NCBI RefSeq assembly: GCF_029407905.1
Contig: NC_073630.1
Span: 42,061,001 to 42,125,000 of the forward strand
Direction of reading: 5' to 3'
Origin: Bubalus kerabau
Taxonomy: Eukaryota > Chordata > Mammalia > Artiodactyla > Bovidae
DNA length: 64,000 nt
Shown: positions 1 through 11,131 of the stretch, one piece after another
Numbering within the stretch: the first letter of the stretch is position 1
Layout: each line of letters begins with the position of its first letter
The notes under the pieces: model-generated
What the model saw: the letters and a program-made list of their open reading frames with translations, nothing else
What the model was told of the DNA's origin: nothing
The model's database searches: none
Program-made: the position numbers and the translations under genes

Positions 1-240
1 TAATCAATCACATGGGATGCACCCTTCTGGTTAGCCAAGCGACAGCATCCTCAAGCCGACAGCCTCCAATCAGGACATACCTGAGGCCTCCCCCACTTTT
101 CCTCTATAATGTTTTCTTATTCCTCTGCCTGCCTTTGAGTCTCTGCCAAATGCAAATGATGGTGGCTGACTCCATCACTGTACTAATCTCTGAGTAAATA
201 GTCTTTGCTTGGTTTCATTTGGGTGGTCTTCAATTATTTC
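1..240 (+). mobile_element. possible endogenous-retrovirus LTR remnant
   Basis: The order of short signals resembles the 3' part of a retroviral-type LTR: a CCAAT box near 66-71, a CTATAA-like box near 103-108, a CT-rich stretch, then GAGTAAATAGTC near 192-203 as a possible weak polyadenylation signal, followed by a GT-rich end. The window edge cuts off the 5' part and I see no primer-binding site or gag/pol coding sequence downstream. The family is not identified, and a chance match is possible. Confidence 0.3.
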
Positions 241-1397
241 TGCAAGAATATGGTGGAGCTAACAATGTGGCCATTCTACTTCTGTGTCTCAAGAGGCCTT
301 TCTCTTTGTTTTCTGCTGTCACCGTGAGAACAAGCCTGGGCCGGCCTCCTTGGAGTTCAAGGGCCTCTTACAGCTCAGGTGTTTTTGAAATGGAGAATGC
401 TTGGCAGTGGGGCTGCCTGAAAGTAAGAAGCCAAAATAAGGAAGCAGAGAAACTTAGTTATTTGGGGTTATTTGGACAACATGAGGGGGGTTGAAGGATT
501 TAACTTTGCAGTCAAGTAATACACAAGCTGGCTGGGAATAGTGCTCTTTTGGATTATTCTTTGATGCATAGAGAAAGTTAAAGAGGAGGCAGGCTCGTTT
601 GGAGGCAGAGCAATGATGCTGCTCCCAGGAACCACTGAGCCAAGCAGCTTTTGTTTCACTCTGACCTCTTGAGGGTGGAAACCTCTCAGAAAGTAGCGTA
701 GACAAAGCAACAGTATTTCCTGCAGCATTTTAAAACATACTTACGTAAGAAATATTTTCTTTTACAGAGTTGTAAGACTTTGTGTTTATTAATCCTAAAC
801 AAGTATTATGAAAAAGAAGAAGAGGGACACATTTATCTAGGGAAGTCTGCTACATGTGATGAACTCAACAACCCCCCTAGGCTGGGGTTTCTGTTGTGGG
901 GAAGTAATGCAAATCAGCCTTCTGAGCACTCTCAAAAGGTTTGCAACCAAGGCCACAGTTTGCATTAACTAGACCACAGCTTACACCTTAACAAGAGTAT
1001 AACAACCAAAGAAATATTAATGAAATGAAATTTGAACCACATGGGCTAGGTTTTCAGCTTCCCAGAGTTTTCTTTTGTTTTCTTTTCCCTTTGTACAAAG
1101 GATATTTTGAGTTCTTTCATGACATTTCTTTTTCTTTGTGATTCACACCCAACACAGTTCCTTTATACATGTATTGTGTTTGGGGCCCAGGAATTTATAA
1201 TCTCTTTACAAATCAGATGCTGAGAACCATACAAGTGAGCCCCTCATGAGAGCAGGAACTATTTCTAAGAAGTTCACTAAGAAATGTCCCAAGGGCTGTC
1301 TACTGTTCATTGTTACTCAATAGGGTTTGAACGGAACTCAAACAGCCCTTTGGGTATTTTGATCACTAGCTTTTATTCAGTGTGCTGTGCTAGACAC
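241..1397. other. unassigned unique-looking sequence
   Basis: No open frame with recognisable protein character and no repeat family I can name. The last ten bases (1388-1397) are the left target-site duplication of the SINE that follows. Confidence 0.5.
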
Positions 1398-1624
1398 GGC
1401 TTCCCAGGTGGTGCTTGTGGTCAAGAACCTGCCTTCCAACGCAGGAGATGTAAAAAATGTGGGTTCTATCCCTGAATCTGGAAGATCCCCTGGAGGAAGG
1501 CATGGCAACACACTCCAGTATTCTTGCCTGGAGAATCCCATGGACAGAGGAGCCTGGCGGGCTACAGTCCATATGGTCACAAAGAGTTGGACACAACTGA
1601 AGCGATTTAACACATATGCACACA
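1398..1624 (+). mobile_element. Bov-tA SINE, full length
   Basis: It opens with the tRNA-Glu-derived head (GGCTTCCCAGGTGG), passes through the B-box-like segment and the GGAAGATCCCCTGGAG joint, and ends with the BovB-derived 3' half (ACTCCAGTATTCTTGCCTGG, then AGTTGGACACAACTGA). A 10-bp duplication, TGCTAGACAC, flanks it at 1388-1397 and 1625-1634. This proves L1-type insertion and fixes both ends. It is non-coding; mobilisation in trans by LINE proteins is established for such SINEs. Confidence 0.92.
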
Positions 1625-1634
1625 TGCTAGACAC

Positions 1635-2279
1635 TGGTGGGATCCTTAGATGAAATAGACACACCTCTTTGTCATGGAGCTAAGAGGCAAGAAGAGAAGT
1701 GTAGCCATTTGCTTACATTGCTCTTTGATACAGTATGATGTGACAAGTGGAGAAGCATAAACACACTTTCCTAGCCTTGCCAAGGGAAGAGAGTCCTCAA
1801 GATTTGTGAGAATTGTGGACTAAAAGGCTGAGGCAGGCTTGAGAAATGTCAAACTTCTTAACTTGGCTAGGATTTAAGGTGTTTTAATGATATTACTATC
1901 AATTATTGGACATTTAATATGTCTCAGACAACAGGCTATACTTTATATACTCTGTTCTATTCAATAAGAACACTGGAGTGGGTTGCCATTTAGGAAGCCA
2001 CTAAAGATGGAGAGGGAGTGTAGCCCTTCTGGTCAGCATTAAGCTTTGGGAAAGGATGAATTTATGAGGCATTTGAAGAGGACAAAATGATAAGAAGGAG
2101 GCTTGTATCTTATCAAATATAAAGTGCGTAAAGAGAGGGTTAGATACTTAAAGAGATCCGTTGAGATTCATGTTGGTGTTTGGCAGAAACCAACAAAATT
2201 CTATAAAGCAATTATCCTTCAATTAAAAAATAAACTAATTTATAAACCAAGGATTTCTATAGCTGATGAGCTATGATTG
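1635..2279. other. unassigned unique-looking sequence
   Basis: No gene and no repeat I can name. It is moderately AT-rich with stop codons in all frames. Confidence 0.5.
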
Positions 2280-2675
2280 AGAAGGGATATCTGCTCTGGC
2301 CACAGTGGCTTTCTTTCTGCTCATACTGCTAAGCAAAGTAACATTGACGAGGTGGCTTAAATAACATGCTATTTCTCACAGTTCTGGAGACAGGGAATTC
2401 CAGGGTTACAGGGCTGGTGATTTGGTTCTTGTTGCTGGTCCTCTTCCTAGATTGCAGATACCCACCTTCTCTCTGTCCTCACATGGAAGAGACTGGAAAC
2501 TCTGGTCTCTTCTGTTGCTTTTTTCTGGGCACTGATCCCATCATGAGGACCTATCCTTATGACTTCAGCTAACATTAAATACCTCCCAATGTCCTCACCT
2601 CTGAATACTATTACCATAGGGATTAGGACTTTAATATAGGAATTTGGGGAGGCATAAACATTCAGACCATAATGG
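2280..2675 (-). mobile_element. MaLR-type solo LTR (MLT1-like)
   Basis: The plus strand shows the antisense of a mammalian MaLR LTR: GGTGGCTTAAATAACA, then TTTCTCACAGTTCTGGAGAC, a TCCTCACATGGAAGAGAC segment, a CTTATGACTTCAGCTAAC segment, and an end near AATTTGGGGAGGCATAAACA. No internal coding sequence remains on either side. Divergence is high, as expected for an element older than the ruminants. The subfamily is uncertain. Confidence 0.6.
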
Positions 2676-2849
2676 TGACTTATTCAGTGTTTTAGATTTC
2701 TTGGAACATCAGGCAGGTGTGTCCAGCTTTCACTTTGTCATTACTTAATTTGTTGTTGATTTGGATTTGAAGAGCATTAGAAAGGTTGTTAGGTTGTGAT
2801 GACTGATTTGGATTGCAATTCAGCCTAAGTAATAAGTGCTTTATATTTA

Positions 2850-3250
2850 CTTGATTATTTATGCCTAGTAAAGCACATTTATGTGTGATATTTAAAAACT
2901 GATTTACCGAAGAGGAAGATGAGGCTCTGAGAGGTTATATAAATTTCCAAACTTTGCATATTTGCTAAGAAGCTGGAAGGAAAACAGAATTCAGAACTTA
3001 CAACTGAGTACTGCATTCTTTCCAGGCTACCAATGACTTCTTTACTGACCTCAGACTATAAGGGGCTTAATCAGTATCCCTAAAGCATAAAATATTTGAG
3101 CTACCAGGGAATGTAGAGACCATCTAGTCCCAACTCTTGTTTTGAGAAAACAGAGAAATTACATGATTTGATAAATCCCAAATTTAGGATATAATAAGAG
3201 TTGAGATGAGAACTTTTGTCTTTCAATTGCTGATCCAAGATCTTGACCCT
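2850..3250 (-). mobile_element. MIR-type SINE fragments (two, diverged)
   Basis: About 2850-3020 carries the MIR antisense signature (GATGAGGCTCTGAGAGGTTATATAA in pieces, then a degenerate CCAAACTTTGC core). About 3085-3250 has a second similar block (CCATCTAGTCCCAACTCTTGTTTTGAGAAAAC in degenerate form). Both are heavily decayed, and the second could be a different MIR subfamily or chance. Confidence 0.4.
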
Positions 3251-3293
3251 AAAACATGTTTCCCAATTTTCAATCTACCTAGCACCTTCCCTT

Positions 3294-3509
3294 GGGAAGC
3301 CTTGGTGGCTCAGCAGGCAAAGACACCACCTGAAATGCAGGAGACGTGAGTTCGATCCCTGGGTCAGGAAGAAACCCTGGAGAAGGAAATGGCTATCCAC
3401 TCCAGAAATCTTGCCTGGGAAATCCCATGGACAGAGAAGCCTGGTGGGCTATAGTCCATGAGGCCGCAAGAGTTGGATACATCTTAGCAAACATACAACA
3501 CCACCACCA
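3294..3509 (+). mobile_element. Bov-tA SINE
   Basis: Head GGGAAGCCTTGGTGGCTCAG, central GTTCGATCCCTGGGTCAGG, and the BovB-like 3' half ending in AGAGTTGGATACATCTTAGC. The target-site duplication AGCACCTTCCCTT (3281-3293) / AGCACCCTCCCTT (3510-3522) differs at one position, so this is an older insertion. Confidence 0.91.
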
Positions 3510-3543
3510 AGCACCCTCCCTTAAATTACTGCCTTTACTTATA

Positions 3544-3656
3544 AATGGCAACCCACTCCAGTATTCTTGCCTGGAGAATCCCATGGATGGAGGAGCTTTG
3601 TGGGCTACAGTCCATGGGTTGCAGAGTCAGACACGACTAAGCGACTTCATTTTCAC
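3544..3656 (+). mobile_element. 5'-truncated Bov-tA/Bov-A monomer
   Basis: Only the BovB-related half is present (GGCAACCCACTCCAG to ACACGACTAAGCGACTTC). A perfect 10-bp duplication TTTACTTATA (3534-3543 and 3657-3666) shows that it arrived as a short piece and was not cut down later. It lies only 34 bp from the preceding SINE. Confidence 0.86.
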
Positions 3657-3679
3657 TTTACTTATAAGAGCAGTCTTGT

Positions 3680-4429
3680 AAAATAAAGCACGTGTCAGCC
3701 CATTTTATTGATGAGAAAGCAGAGGTTTTGAAAGATTCAGAGATATGACTCATATTGTGTTATATGGTAAGAGGTGAGCTAGGTATTATGAACCTCTTTT
3801 GAGAATAGACTTACTAATTTCTGATAAGTTAAACCATGTGTCTATGAACTCAGGCATGAAGTCAGACCTTACGATTGCACATTAAGTGGAATTGTGCCTC
3901 TTTTGCTCTGCGCCCTTCTTTTTCTCTCAGGCAGACAGAGGGTGTCCCTTCTAGTTTTTGCCTTTCATTGTCTGAGTATGATTGCTTCCTGGACATGCCA
4001 TGGCATCTATGGCTGCAAGTCTACTCTCCTCACCCTCAGATACATACCTGTTAACACTCTGACCTTCCCCACAGATTTGCTCCGTGGATCACCTCCTGTC
4101 TAGGCAATTTGTTTATATAAGGATGGCATCGTCTTATTGTCTGTGTCATAAACTGTTGGCTATGTCCCATGCTTCCTCCCTCCTCATCTGTCATGTGGGC
4201 TCCTGTCAGAAGCAGGGTCAATTAACTTCCTACAGAGATGTTAACTTGGCAGACACAACTTGATTGATTTGTTTTAATCTGACTCATTTTTGCAATGAGA
4301 ACCCCAGGTAGGAGGGATAGCCAAGCCTGAGAACCAGGGTGAATATTAAGATTGATTACTCTTTTATTTTAGAAGAAATATAAAGTAAATAGTAGATGGA
4401 GGCTGATGGCAGATTTGTCTGATAGATTG
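3680..4429. other. mostly unassigned sequence with a MIR-like fragment
   Basis: About 3690-3860 resembles decayed MIR antisense (CCATTTTATTGATGAGAAAGCAGAGG in degenerate form). The rest, including a pyrimidine-rich stretch near 3895-3940, is not assignable. No gene is seen. Confidence 0.4.
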
Positions 4430-4612
4430 GTGTCATCAAAAGCTTGAATGAATTGCTTCCTTTTTATAGTATTCCTGCTTTACAGCATCAGCCTCCACTT
4501 CTCCATGTCATCATCTTTCTCTTTAACAGCATCAGCTCTATCTTGGGTGCTGTCTTCACTGTTCAGTTAATGGCTCAGTCCAGAAACCAGTAATCATCCT
4601 TATCAAGCTTCT
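4430..4612 (+). mobile_element. L2 LINE fragment
   Basis: Sense-strand L2-like text: TCAGTTAATGGCTCAGTCCAG followed by an AAACCAGTAATCATCCTT block that matches the part of L2 ORF2 usually reading CAGTTAATGGCA...GGCCAAAAACC. Highly diverged. The next BovB insertion cuts it off on the right. Confidence 0.4.
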
Positions 4613-5061
4613 TCAGTTCAGTTCAGTCACTCAGTAGGGTCCAACTCTTTACAACTCCATGGACTGCAGCACACCAGGCCTCCCTGTCCATCACCAATAC
4701 CCTGAGCTTACTTAAACTCATGCCCATTGAGTTAGTGATGCCATCTAACCATCTCATTCTCTGTCGCCCCCTTCTCCTCCCGCCTTCAATCTTCCCCAGT
4801 ATCAGGGTCTTTTCCAATGAGTCATAAGTCCTTCCAATGAATATTCAGGACTGATTTCCTTCAGGATGGACTGGTTGGATCTCCTTGCAGTCCAAGGGAC
4901 TCTCAAGAGTCTTCTCCAGCACCACAGTTCAAGAGCATAAATTCTTACATGACTACTGGAAAAACCATAGCTTTGACTAGATGGACCTTTGTTGGTAAAG
5001 TAATGTCTCTGCTTTTTAATATGCTGTCTAGGTTGGTCATAGCTTTTCTTCCAAGGAGCAA
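4613..5061 (-). mobile_element. BovB (RTE) LINE, 5'-truncated 3' end
   Basis: On the minus strand this is the C-terminal end of the BovB ORF and its short tail. The tail is the repeated TTCAGTTCAG at the left edge. The coding part runs back to the LLGRK region near 5061, where it is truncated. Frame damage is extensive and only the last 60-odd codons remain open. The insertion lies between an L2 remnant and a MIR remnant. Confidence 0.92.
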
Positions 5062-5065
5062 ATTC

Positions 5066-5170
5066 TTGATTCTCAGTTCCCTTATCTACATAATGGTAAT
5101 CCTTACATTTATCTTATTTATCTGTGTGGTATTTGCATAGCTTGTAGTATGTGTTTAATAAATAAGAGTT
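5066..5170 (+). mobile_element. MIR SINE fragment
   Basis: TTCTCAGTTCCCTTATCTAC followed by ATAATGGTAATCC fits the MIR motif CTCAGTTTCCTCATCTGTAAAATGGG, and the end AATAAATAAGAG fits the MIR 3' end. Short and diverged. Confidence 0.45.
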
Positions 5171-5344
5171 AATGTCATTTAATTTTATGGTCAAAGTTCT
5201 ATGATAGTATGGTAGAAAATGAAGCGCCTTTTGTGCCTAATGGTGATGAAGTACGGGAGGTAAGGCTTATAGAAAACTGTCATTTGTCTAGAGTCACTGA
5301 GATCACTAAGGGTATGCCAAGTGGAAGAGAGCTGGCAAGAATCA

Positions 5345-5580
5345 GTGATAATAATAATACCTAATACATACTGCTCACTGTGTACTGGGCAGTGTTCTAA
5401 GCATGCACCTGGGATAGCTCATTAAGAAATGCTATGTGTAGGCACTTTAATTATATTCCCATTTTACAGATGCTAAGAATAGGCACAAAGAAGTTAAGTA
5501 ACTTCTCCTAGGTCACACTCCTAAGTGGAAACACAGACAAGAATGGACCCAGGTCCTTAGGCTCCAGGATCCATGCTTCT
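5345..5580 (-). mobile_element. MIR SINE, nearly complete
   Basis: The antisense MIR is readable almost end to end: GTGTACTGGGCAGTGTTCTAAGC, then CCCATTTTACAGATGCTAAG, then AAGTTAAGTAACTTCTCCTAG, GGTCACACTCCTAAGTGG and the tRNA-like end. It is one of the best-preserved MIR copies in the window. Confidence 0.75.
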
Positions 5581-5739
5581 AAACATGGATCTACTGCCCA
5601 AAGAAAAATCATCAAGAGCAGTGCCATGGGAGAACCCAGTGGACCTTCTACCATGACTAGAATTAAACATATGGGAGGGTGGGGCCTGGAAGTATGAGGG
5701 TTGCAATTGCTTAGTGGTGAGACTGAAGAGGTTGGTAAG

Positions 5740-5940
5740 GGTTTACTAGTGAAGTACTTTGATTGTCTTGCTAAAGAATCTAGATTTTATTCTATGAACA
5801 GTGAGAAGCCATGGAAGATTTCTAAGTTGGAAGTAATATGATCAAAAGGGTTTTATTTCAAAAAGTGAATTCTAATAGCTTGGTAGAGAGTGCACAGGAG
5901 CAGATAGAGGTCAGAGGCAAGGAGACTAGTTATGAGGGTA
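5740..5940 (-). mobile_element. L2 LINE fragment
   Basis: TCTAGATTTTATTCTATGAAC, then GAGAAGCCATGGAAGATTTC and AAGTAATATGATCAAAAGG are the reverse complement of the L2 ORF2 stretch around CATGTCACTCC...CCAATGGCTTCCC. Diverged, and only part of the 3' coding region is present. Confidence 0.55.
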
Positions 5941-7310
5941 CAAAAGGACTGCACCGCTCCCAGCAAGCGATGTTGGCGTGAGCAGCAGGGAGGTGGCAGC
6001 AGGGATACACCCAAGAGGCAGAGTTCCTGGGCTTGGTGGTAGGAATAACGTGGTATAGCTCATTATGTCATTTTATTATTCTCTATCTCCACAATTGTCC
6101 CTGCTTATTTTTACCTGACATATGCTTCTGAGTTGGTCCAGATTTTTCTTTTTTTTTTTTTTTTCTTTCTCTCGAATGGCCTTTACACTGTTATTTATAT
6201 TGTGGAGATTATGACACATGATAATTACAATGCTTCAGGTTATAGCTCTGTGTAAATACAGTGTGATTATTGTTCCTCTGAATTTTTTTTCTTAATGCTT
6301 AATGGTATACTGGGCAGCAATAATCATCTAATTGCTATGTAGTTATTGAAATTAGATATGATGCTATATTAAAGATTACACTGATTATGAGGCAAATTTA
6401 TAAGATAGATTCTTTCATTGTCTAGTTTTAGGCCTGCAAAATTTTTAAGAAGCAAAAGGTTGAATAGGGTACTGTAATCTCAATACTCTCCCATTCAGTG
6501 CCTGTCTCATTTGGCTGTTAGGGCAACCTTTGTACACAAACGGACTGATTCTGGTCACACTCATTACTTTGATGAGACCTGGCAGCATGAGAACCTGTAA
6601 TAATGCCCTGAAGCATTCTGGGAAAACCATTGTTCCCTACAATGAGGACTCACAGGACATAAGACCCTGTACTTTTATTTCTAGCTAGATTTTCAATCAT
6701 TAAAATATTTTCTCCATTCACTATTTGTATGTTCTTGTACAGAACATATTTTTTAAATAATTCCACTTAATTAGATTTTCACTAATGTTTCTGAAATGAT
6801 AACAGCAGTTTAACTTTCTAGTTATTAAAATTTGAATGTAACTTCAACAGTGGAAAAGATATGTAAGAGGGAAATGCACCCCAGTCTGAGCCAAGCAAAT
6901 GCTCCAGCTCTGTTCACTCTGTGTCACAGCTCAATGCTGGATCTGGGGTGGCCTTGACAAGGGAAGAGACTTAAGATGACCCAGTCCTGGAGCCTCGATG
7001 GGCATGTGGCAGTCATTGCTGGCACTTAAGCAGTGCATCAGATCTCTGATAGTGGCTGTTCCACACAGTTCACACACTGATATATGCTGAGAATCCACAT
7101 GGGCCTATACTGCTCTGCAGTATGACTCATAACAGGGGAGGGGGCAGAGGAGCCTTGGGGTCAGTGATAGGCTGTTTAAGGACAAAGGAGACTTGCATCT
7201 GAGGTTATGTCTGAGCAGAGCAAGGAAAACAGTTGTGGGGTTCTGCATGGGAATTTCATCAAAGACAGCTCAGACCTCTGTCTGTGGTTGACAGAAGCCA
7301 AGAGCCCACC
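5941..7310. other. unassigned sequence with a T-rich tract
   Basis: A run of mostly T lies at about 6148-6172. The rest shows no gene, no named repeat and no young insertion. Confidence 0.45.
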
Positions 7311-7320
7311 TAAGCACCTA

Positions 7321-7346
7321 CCCCCACCCCCACCTACCCCCACCCC
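7321..7346 (-). repeat. C-rich tract, predicted G-quadruplex on minus strand
   Basis: Four C runs of four or five bases (7321-7325, 7327-7331, 7337-7341, 7343-7346) are separated by 1, 5 and 1 bases. On the minus strand this satisfies the usual G-quadruplex pattern. No promoter or gene is recognised next to it. Confidence 0.6.
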
Positions 7347-7349
7347 TAA

Positions 7350-7744
7350 TGCCCTTTCTTCAGCATTCTCCACCTCTGGGGCAAAGGTCCTGGTGCTGGG
7401 AATGTGGAAAACACGTACTTAAAAGGAACAAAGCCAGTTTAAGCTTTATCCTCATGGCTTTTGCTCCTGCAACTTGGTATCAGACTCCACCTCTGCTAGG
7501 GCACAGATGGCCACTGAGCAGAGGGTAAGCCCTGCCTCATCCCCGATGCCAGCTCTAGCCCCTCCATCTCTAGTCCACCTCATATCAAGGTAGTAGCTTC
7601 CAGCACACTCTGAAGAAAGATAGGACCTTTGTCCCTGTCAAACCCAGCTCTTCCAACACTTTGGGACATGCAGTCTGTATAGAGAGACTGTCACATAAAA
7701 ACACGCTTTCAATATCAAAATAGGTAACTGTTTCACCTAAATTT
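7350..7744. other. unassigned sequence
   Basis: No gene or named repeat is seen between the C-rich tract and the start of recognisable L1 sequence. Confidence 0.45.
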
Positions 7745-9041
7745 ATAGAGTTAGAGGAAGTTAACAACGTGAAAAGGCAGAAGGACTGCTCTCAATTTAA
7801 AGAGCAAGAGAAACCCCCTGAAGATATAAATAATAAAACAGAAATAAACAATCTGTAAAAGTGAAAAATTCAAAGAGTTGGTAACAAATGTGTTAACTGA
7901 ATTAGGGTAAAGAATAGATGGACACCGTAGAATTTTTAACAAGGAACTAGAAAATATGAGAAAGACCTAATCATAAGTGAAGAATTCAATAACTGAGATA
8001 AAAACAGACTAGAAAGAATGAACAGCAGACTAAGTGATACAGAACATATAAGTGATCTGGAAGATAGAATAATGGAAATTACTCAGAAGAGCAAAAAGGA
8101 AAACTAATTTAAAAAATGATAACAGTTTAAGAGATCCTTAGAATAACATTAAATGTACTGACATTCATATTATAGGCATCCGAGAAGGAGGAGAGAGAGC
8201 AAAGGGGATTAAAAACGTATTTGAGGAATTTCTGGCTGAGATATTCCCAAACCTGAAGAAGGAAACAGATATCCAGATATAGGAAGCCCAGAGGGTTCCA
8301 AGAAGATGAACCCAAACAAACCCCCACCAAGATATATAATAATTAAAATGGCAAAATTAAAGAGAGAATTCTAAAGGCTGTAACAGAAAAATAGTCATAT
8401 ACAAGGGAATTCCCATAAGGCTATTAGCTGAGTTTTCTGCAAAAACTTTGCAGGTCAGAAGAAAGTGGCATAATATATTCAAAGAGCTGAAGGGGAAAAA
8501 CCTTCAACCTGATACTCTACCCAGCAAGATTATCATTTAGAATTGAAGGAGATGTAAAAACTTCTCAGGTAATAAGCAAGTACTAAAAGAGGTCAGTAAT
8601 ATTAAATTGATCTTAAAAGAAATGTTAAAGACTCTTCTCTAAGTTAAAAAAAAAAAGTAGGAATCTATAGGAAACGGAGAAATCACTAAGAAAGACAAAT
8701 ATATAGTAAGGAACAAAGGTCAATCATTTAAATAAGCCAGTTTCAGGATTAAAAAACAAAAAATATTGTAAAAAACAATACCAACTTCAATGAACAATTA
8801 AGGGATAAACATGAGGATGTAAAGTATGGCATCAAAACCCCAAAATGTGGGATGGGGGATAAAAAATGTACATCTTTTAGAATATGTTTGAATTTAAATG
8901 ACTACCCGTTTAAAGCAAATAGCTATAGTGACATATATGAACCCTGCAGTAACCTCAACAGTGAAAATCTAAAAGCCTTTTCTCTAAATTTAGGAAAAAA
9001 GGTAAGGATGTACACTCTAACCACCTCTATTTAACATAATA

Positions 9042-9233
9042 TTGGAAGTCCTAACAACAATCAGACAAGAAAAAGAAATAAAAGGTATCCAAATTGAAAG
9101 TGAAGAAATAAAACTGTCACTATTTGTAAATGATGTGATATTTTATATAGAAAACCATAAAGACTCCACCTCAAAACTATTAGAACTAATAAATGAATTC
9201 AGCAAAGCTTCCAGTTACAAGATTAATATATAG
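9042..9233 (+). pseudogene. L1 ORF2 reverse-transcriptase fragment with lost catalytic residue
   Basis: A 63-codon open stretch from the RT palm of L1 ORF2, recognisable by LEVLTTIRQEKEIKGIQI-like spacing upstream and by the text after the active site. The box that should read F-A-D-D reads F-V-N-D at 9123-9134, so the first catalytic aspartate is asparagine. The methionine is an internal residue and not a start. Frames before and after are closed. Confidence 0.72.
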
Positions 9234-10096
9234 AGATCTATTTTTTTATATCCTAATAATGAACTATCAGAAAGAGGAAGTTAAAAAAAAATCCCTTTTA
9301 AAATCACATTGAAAAGAATAAAACACCTAAGAATAAACTTAACAAGGAGATAAAAGTCATATCGTCTGAAAACTATAAAACATTGGTGAAGGAAACTGAA
9401 GATGATACAAAGAACTGGAAAGGTTTGCCATGCTTTTAGGTTGGAAAAATTAATATTGTTAAAACTACAATACTACCCAAAGCAATCCACAGATTTACTG
9501 TGATCCCTATCAAAATGTCCATGATTTCCTTTAAAGACCTGGAACAAATAATCATAAAATTCATATGGAACCACAAAAGACTGTGAATTACCAAAGCCAT
9601 CTTGAGAAAAACGAACAAGGCTGGAGGTATCATCCTCCCAGTCTTAAGACTATAACGCAAAGCTATAGTAACCAAAACAGCATGGTGCTGGCATGGAAAG
9701 AGACATATTGATCAATGGAACAGAATAGAAACCCAGAAATGAACCCACACACTTATGGTCAATTAATGTTTGATAAAGGAGGCAAGAATATACAGAGGAG
9801 AGAAAATAACCTCTTCAGTAATTGGGGCTGGGAAAACTAGACAGCTACATGTGAAAGAATGAAATTAGAACATTCTCTATCACAACATAAAAAATTAAAC
9901 TCAAAATGGAGTAAAAGCCTAAATGTAAGTCCTGAAATCAGAAAACTCCTAGAGGAAAACATAAGCAGAACATTCTTTGAAATAAATCAAAGCAATATTT
10001 TTTGGACTTGTCTTCTAAAACAAAAGAAATAAAAGCCTAAATAAAATAAAGAAATAAAAAAAAAAATAAAAGCCTAAATGAAATAAAGAAATCACT

Positions 10097-10196
10097 TCAG
10101 TTTAGTTCAGTCGCTCAATCGTGTCCAATTCTTTGCGACCCCATGAACCGCAGCATGCCAGGCCTCCCTGTCCATCACAAACTCCCAGAGTTTACC
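10097..10196 (-). mobile_element. BovB 3'-terminal fragment (about 100 bp)
   Basis: Contains only the BovB 3' end in antisense (TTCAGTCGCTCAATCGTGTC to CCAGGCCTCCCTGTCCATC). It sits in L1 ORF2 sequence. No clear target-site duplication was found, and an 11-bp inverted repeat begins at its right edge. Confidence 0.85.
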
Positions 10197-10413
10197 CATT
10201 TGAAAGATGGGAGAACGTCTTTCAAATGATATGACCAAAAATAGGTTAATATAATAATATAAATAGTTTATATAACTCAATATCTGAAACACACAGCCCA
10301 GTCAAAAAATGTGCACAAGACTTGAATAGACATTTTTCCAAGGAAGACATACAAATGGATAACAGGGATATGAAAATATGTTCCAAATTGCTAATTATTA
10401 GAGAAATGCAATT

Positions 10414-10690
10414 GCAGAGAAGGCAATGGCACCCCACTCCAGTACTCTTACCTGGAAAATCCCATGGACAGAGGAGCCTGGTGGGCTACAGTCCATGGGG
10501 TCGCTGAGAGTCGGACACGACTGGGCGACTTCACTTTAACTTTTCACTTTCATGCATTGGAGAAGGAAATGCCAACCCAATCCAGTGTTCTTGCCTGGAG
10601 AATCCCAGGGACGGGGAAGCCTGGTGGGCTGCCATCTATGGGGTCGCACAGAGTCGAACATGACTGAAGTGACTTAGCAGCAGCAGCAGC
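10414..10690 (+). mobile_element. Bov-A2 SINE, dimeric, full length
   Basis: Two related monomers joined by TTTCACTTTCATGCATTGG. The first starts GAGAAGGCAATGGCACCCC and the second GAGAAGGAAATGCCAACCC, with a (CAG/AGC)n tail at the right end. The flanking duplication AGAGAAATGCAATT (10400-10413) / AGAGAAATGCAAATT (10691-10705) marks insertion into the L1, which resumes exactly where it stopped. Tail microsatellites of this type vary in length between individuals. Confidence 0.94.
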
Positions 10691-10981
10691 AGAGAAATGC
10701 AAATTAAAGCAATGAGATATCACAACACATTTGTCAGAATGGCTGTAATCAAAATGTCTACAAACAACAAATGTTGATAAGGATATGGAGAAAACTGGAC
10801 CTCTGTACATTGTTGATGGGAAGGTACATTGGTGCAACTACTGTGGAAAATATGGAAGTTCCTCAAAAACTGCTATCAGTTCAGTTCAGTAGCTGAGTCA
10901 TGTCCGACTCTTTGCCACCCCATGAATGCAGTACGCCAGGCCTCCCTGTTCATCACCAACTCCCGGAGTTCACTCAGACTC

Positions 10982-11131
10982 ATGTCCATCGAGTCAGTGA
11001 TGCCATCCAGCCATCTTATCCTCTGTCGTCCCCTTCTCCTCCTGCCCCCAATCCCTATGTCCATCGAGTCAGTGATGCCATCCAGCCATCTTATCCTCTG
11101 TCATCCCCTTCTCCTCCTGCCCCTAATCCCT
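10982..11131. repeat. 75-bp tandem duplication inside a BovB copy
   Basis: The block beginning ATGTCCATCGAGTCAGTGAT occurs at 10982 and again at 11057 with only a few differences. It is unique to this BovB copy in the window, so it arose after or during this insertion. Confidence 0.92.

Noticed and set aside
1..240. intact endogenous retrovirus following the LTR-like start
   Set aside because: No primer-binding site and no gag, pol or env-like coding sequence occurs downstream.
1398..1475. tRNA-like B-box sequences in the Bov-tA heads
   Set aside because: They are SINE heads. No cloverleaf with anticodon stem is present, so none is a tRNA gene.
10678..10692. CAG repeat as a possible polyglutamine coding tract
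   Set aside because: It is the AGC-type tail of a Bov-A2 SINE.
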